From Lujinxingiaceae bacterium (GTDB lineage Bacteria > Myxococcota_A > Bradymonadia > Bradymonadales > Bradymonadaceae), in contig JACCWM010000172.1 of NCBI GenBank assembly GCA_013697635.1, positions 1-39,781 on the forward strand: a stretch of 39,781 bases of DNA. Reading direction: 5' to 3'. Positions 38,326 through 39,781 of the stretch are shown piece by piece. The notes below the pieces were generated by a model that saw nothing but the letters and a program-made list of their open reading frames with translations, was not told the DNA's origin and searched no databases. Each line of letters starts with the position of its first letter. Within the stretch, counting starts at the first letter, position 1. The position numbers and the translations under genes were made by a program.

Positions 38326-39281
38326 CGGCGACCTCCCGGGATGCGAAGCAGGTTGTCGACGCCCAGGCCGTTGAGCCAGGAGTAGGGTAGCAGGTACTCG
38401 TCGTCGGGGATCTCGTCGACGCGCTTGGCCCGAAAGTGCATGTCGATGGTCGAGAAGGCGACGCGGTCTTGAAAGGAGCGAAGCTGGCCGATGATGCGCT
38501 CGATATCGAGCGTGACCCGCTCGAGTTGGGCCTCGATCGCCAGGGCGTCCTCGACCTTCTCGGCGCGCGCGAGCAGCACTTGCAGGCGATTTCGAATCTC
38601 CATGGAGTTTTGCAGCCGGATTTGCAAATCGCGCACCTCCTCGCTGACGTCCTGGGCGCGCCAGTTGACGTCGATCACGTCGCCCAGATTGGCGAGGCGA
38701 TCGAGGATCTCACGAAATTGGGCGGCCGGCACACGCATCACCAGGCGGTCGCTGGCGCGCGAGGCGATAAAGCCGTCGGCCTCCTCGACGATCGCGATGG
38801 CCTTGAGCTGGGTCTCGGCCACCTCGTAGATCGCAACGATCAGCGAGCCGTTGTAGATGAGCAGCGGGCGGCCCTTGGAGCTCGGTGCCTGAGGCTCGGG
38901 CTTTGCGGCGTCGCCAGGCTCGGCGCCCGACTGGGCGCGATTCTCTGTGCCACCGCTTTTTGCGACGGGCGCCTGTTCGCGCGGCGCGGAGCCGTCTGGC
39001 GAGACTTTGCTGCCTTCGACGTCGTCACCGCCAAAAGAGAACCAAGACCAAGACGAGGAGGACGACCCCGTTGATTCGGCTGCGGGCTGACTTTGTGGCG
39101 ACGGTGAGTATTCGTCGGAATCGGCGTAGGCTGCGCTGCGCCCCTGGGGGGCGCGCTCTTCGGCATACGAGGAGGAGCTCGAGGGCGCATAATCCGAGCG
39201 TGATGCGCCGCAGGCGGGCATGGCGAGCAAGAGGGCGAGCAGGGCTGTGGCCAGCCGCCGCCCGGTCAAAAATCGTGGCAT
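38322..39281 (-). CDS. DUF4349 lipoprotein
   Basis: A 319-residue exported protein. The signal ends LLALLLAMPAC (C24), a weak lipobox, then a Ser/Pro/Ala-rich low-complexity linker to about 135. DUF4349 follows, with ETQLKAIAIVEEADGFIASR, RLVMRVPAAQFREILDRLA, DVSEEVRDLQIRLQNSMEI, a coiled coil (LARAEKVEDALAIEAQLERV) and FSTIDMHF. Most DUF4349 proteins end in a membrane helix; here the C-terminus is polar (YSWLNGLGVDNLLRIPGG), so anchoring would be by the lipid alone. The ATG at 39281 has GAGG five bases upstream. The family role is unknown. Confidence 0.9.
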   Translation of the reverse strand: MPRFLTGRRLATALLALLLAMPACGASRSDYAPSSSSSYAEERAPQGRSAAYADSDEYSPSPQSQPAAESTGSSSSSWSWFSFGGDDVEGSKVSPDGSAPREQAPVAKSGGTENRAQSGAEPGDAAKPEPQAPSSKGRPLLIYNGSLIVAIYEVAETQLKAIAIVEEADGFIASRASDRLVMRVPAAQFREILDRLANLGDVIDVNWRAQDVSEEVRDLQIRLQNSMEIRNRLQVLLARAEKVEDALAIEAQLERVTLDIERIIGQLRSFQDRVAFSTIDMHFRAKRVDEIPDDEYLLPYSWLNGLGVDNLLRIPGGRR

Positions 39282-39383
39282 AGCAACCTCAACCGCGATG
39301 GGTTTGTAGCGTGGTCTCAAAAGCCAAACGTCAGGAACAAACCATGGTTACATGATCGTCTCGATGAGGGCAATGCGGGCGGG

Positions 39384-39734
39384 CTAGAGCGTGTCGCGCT
39401 CGGCTTTGGTGAGCGAGGCGACGATCAAGTCATAGGAGTGGTCGACGAGCTCATAGATGAGCGCTTCGGTGAGGGTGCCGTCGAGGATGACGGTGTTCCA
39501 ATGCTTTTTGTTCATGTGGTAGCCGGGCAAGATCGCGCTCGGGTGCTCCTCGCGAAGCTCGACGGCACGCGCCGGGTCGCACTTGAGGTTGATGCGCGCT
39601 GGAAAGGCTTCGATGTTGGTCAACAAGAAGATCTTGCGCTTGACGCGAAAGGCCAGCGTGTCCTGATCGAAGGGGAAGTCCTCGCTGACCGCGGGCTTCT
39701 CGAGGCAATATTGACGGATGTCTTCGAGATCCAT
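39384..39734 (-). CDS. MmcQ/YjbR family protein
   Basis: A 116-residue cytoplasmic protein of the YjbR-like (DUF419) family, some of which bind DNA. It has the family opening MDLEDIRQYCLEKPAVSEDF, the KIFLLTNIEA and INLKCDPARAVELREEH segments, the signature GYHMNKKHWNTV and the C-terminal DHSYDLIVASLTKAER. The ATG at 39734 has GAGGG nine bases upstream and fits the family; a longer frame to 39761 is unnecessary. Function is unknown. Confidence 0.93.
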   Translation of the reverse strand: MDLEDIRQYCLEKPAVSEDFPFDQDTLAFRVKRKIFLLTNIEAFPARINLKCDPARAVELREEHPSAILPGYHMNKKHWNTVILDGTLTEALIYELVDHSYDLIVASLTKAERDTL

Positions 39735-39781
39735 GGCTTGGGTCCCTCGCCGGCACATCACAGATGAAAGTTGGGGTGTGC

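Overview
The window is GC-rich DNA from a Gram-negative bacterium, most likely a deltaproteobacterial-type lineage (Myxococcota or Bradymonadota). The basis is a combination of eukaryote-like Ser/Thr kinases, many lipoproteins with long Ig-like, Kelch or FN3 regions, frequent TTG and GTG starts, and an ASH-domain lipoprotein. This placement is inference. No rRNA, tRNA, CRISPR array, prophage or insertion sequence was recognised.

Layout. 41-5273 (minus): monomeric NADP isocitrate dehydrogenase, then a two-gene signalling operon of a soluble FIST-domain sensor and a soluble hybrid histidine kinase joined by an ATGA overlap. 5274-5873: a long intergenic region with degenerate 42-bp-period repeats and a perfect 13-bp inverted repeat. 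5874-8540: a DUF938 methyltransferase, an RhlE-like DEAD-box helicase and a YaiI/YqxD protein. 8686-18136: a tandem-kinase protein, a gingipain-like lipoprotein that seems to lack its catalytic pair, a small two-helix membrane protein, and a 1466-residue lipoprotein with seven Ig-like repeats, two IPT/TIG domains and fourteen Kelch-like blades. 18242-22534: a CsbD/LEA-like stress protein and an arsenic locus, arsR-acr3 on one strand and arsA-arsC on the other. The two arsenic promoters carry matching operators at their -10 boxes.

22535-29377 is an accessory-looking stretch. It holds a membrane/winged-helix gene split by one in-frame TAA, two small membrane proteins, a beta-propeller pseudogene (N-terminus missing plus a frameshift), an ASH lipoprotein, two families of dispersed intergenic repeats and a 42-bp minisatellite. 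29378-33313 (minus): an exported protein, a GMC oxidoreductase, an LpqC-type esterase lipoprotein, and dUTPase, whose stop overlaps the esterase start. 33520-37824 (plus): a tightly coupled operon of two paralogous DUF4139 (MuiA-like) proteins and an RluA-family pseudouridine synthase. 37828-39734 (minus): a DUF4349 lipoprotein coupled to a small lipoprotein, and a MmcQ/YjbR protein.

The arsenic locus is the clearest functional module: a thioredoxin-type arsenate reductase makes arsenite, Acr3 exports it, ArsA may energise export, and ArsR controls both arms. The most unusual signals are the paired ars operators, the point-nonsense split of the membrane/winged-helix gene, the 42-bp-period intergenic arrays, and the coupled DUF4139 pair.
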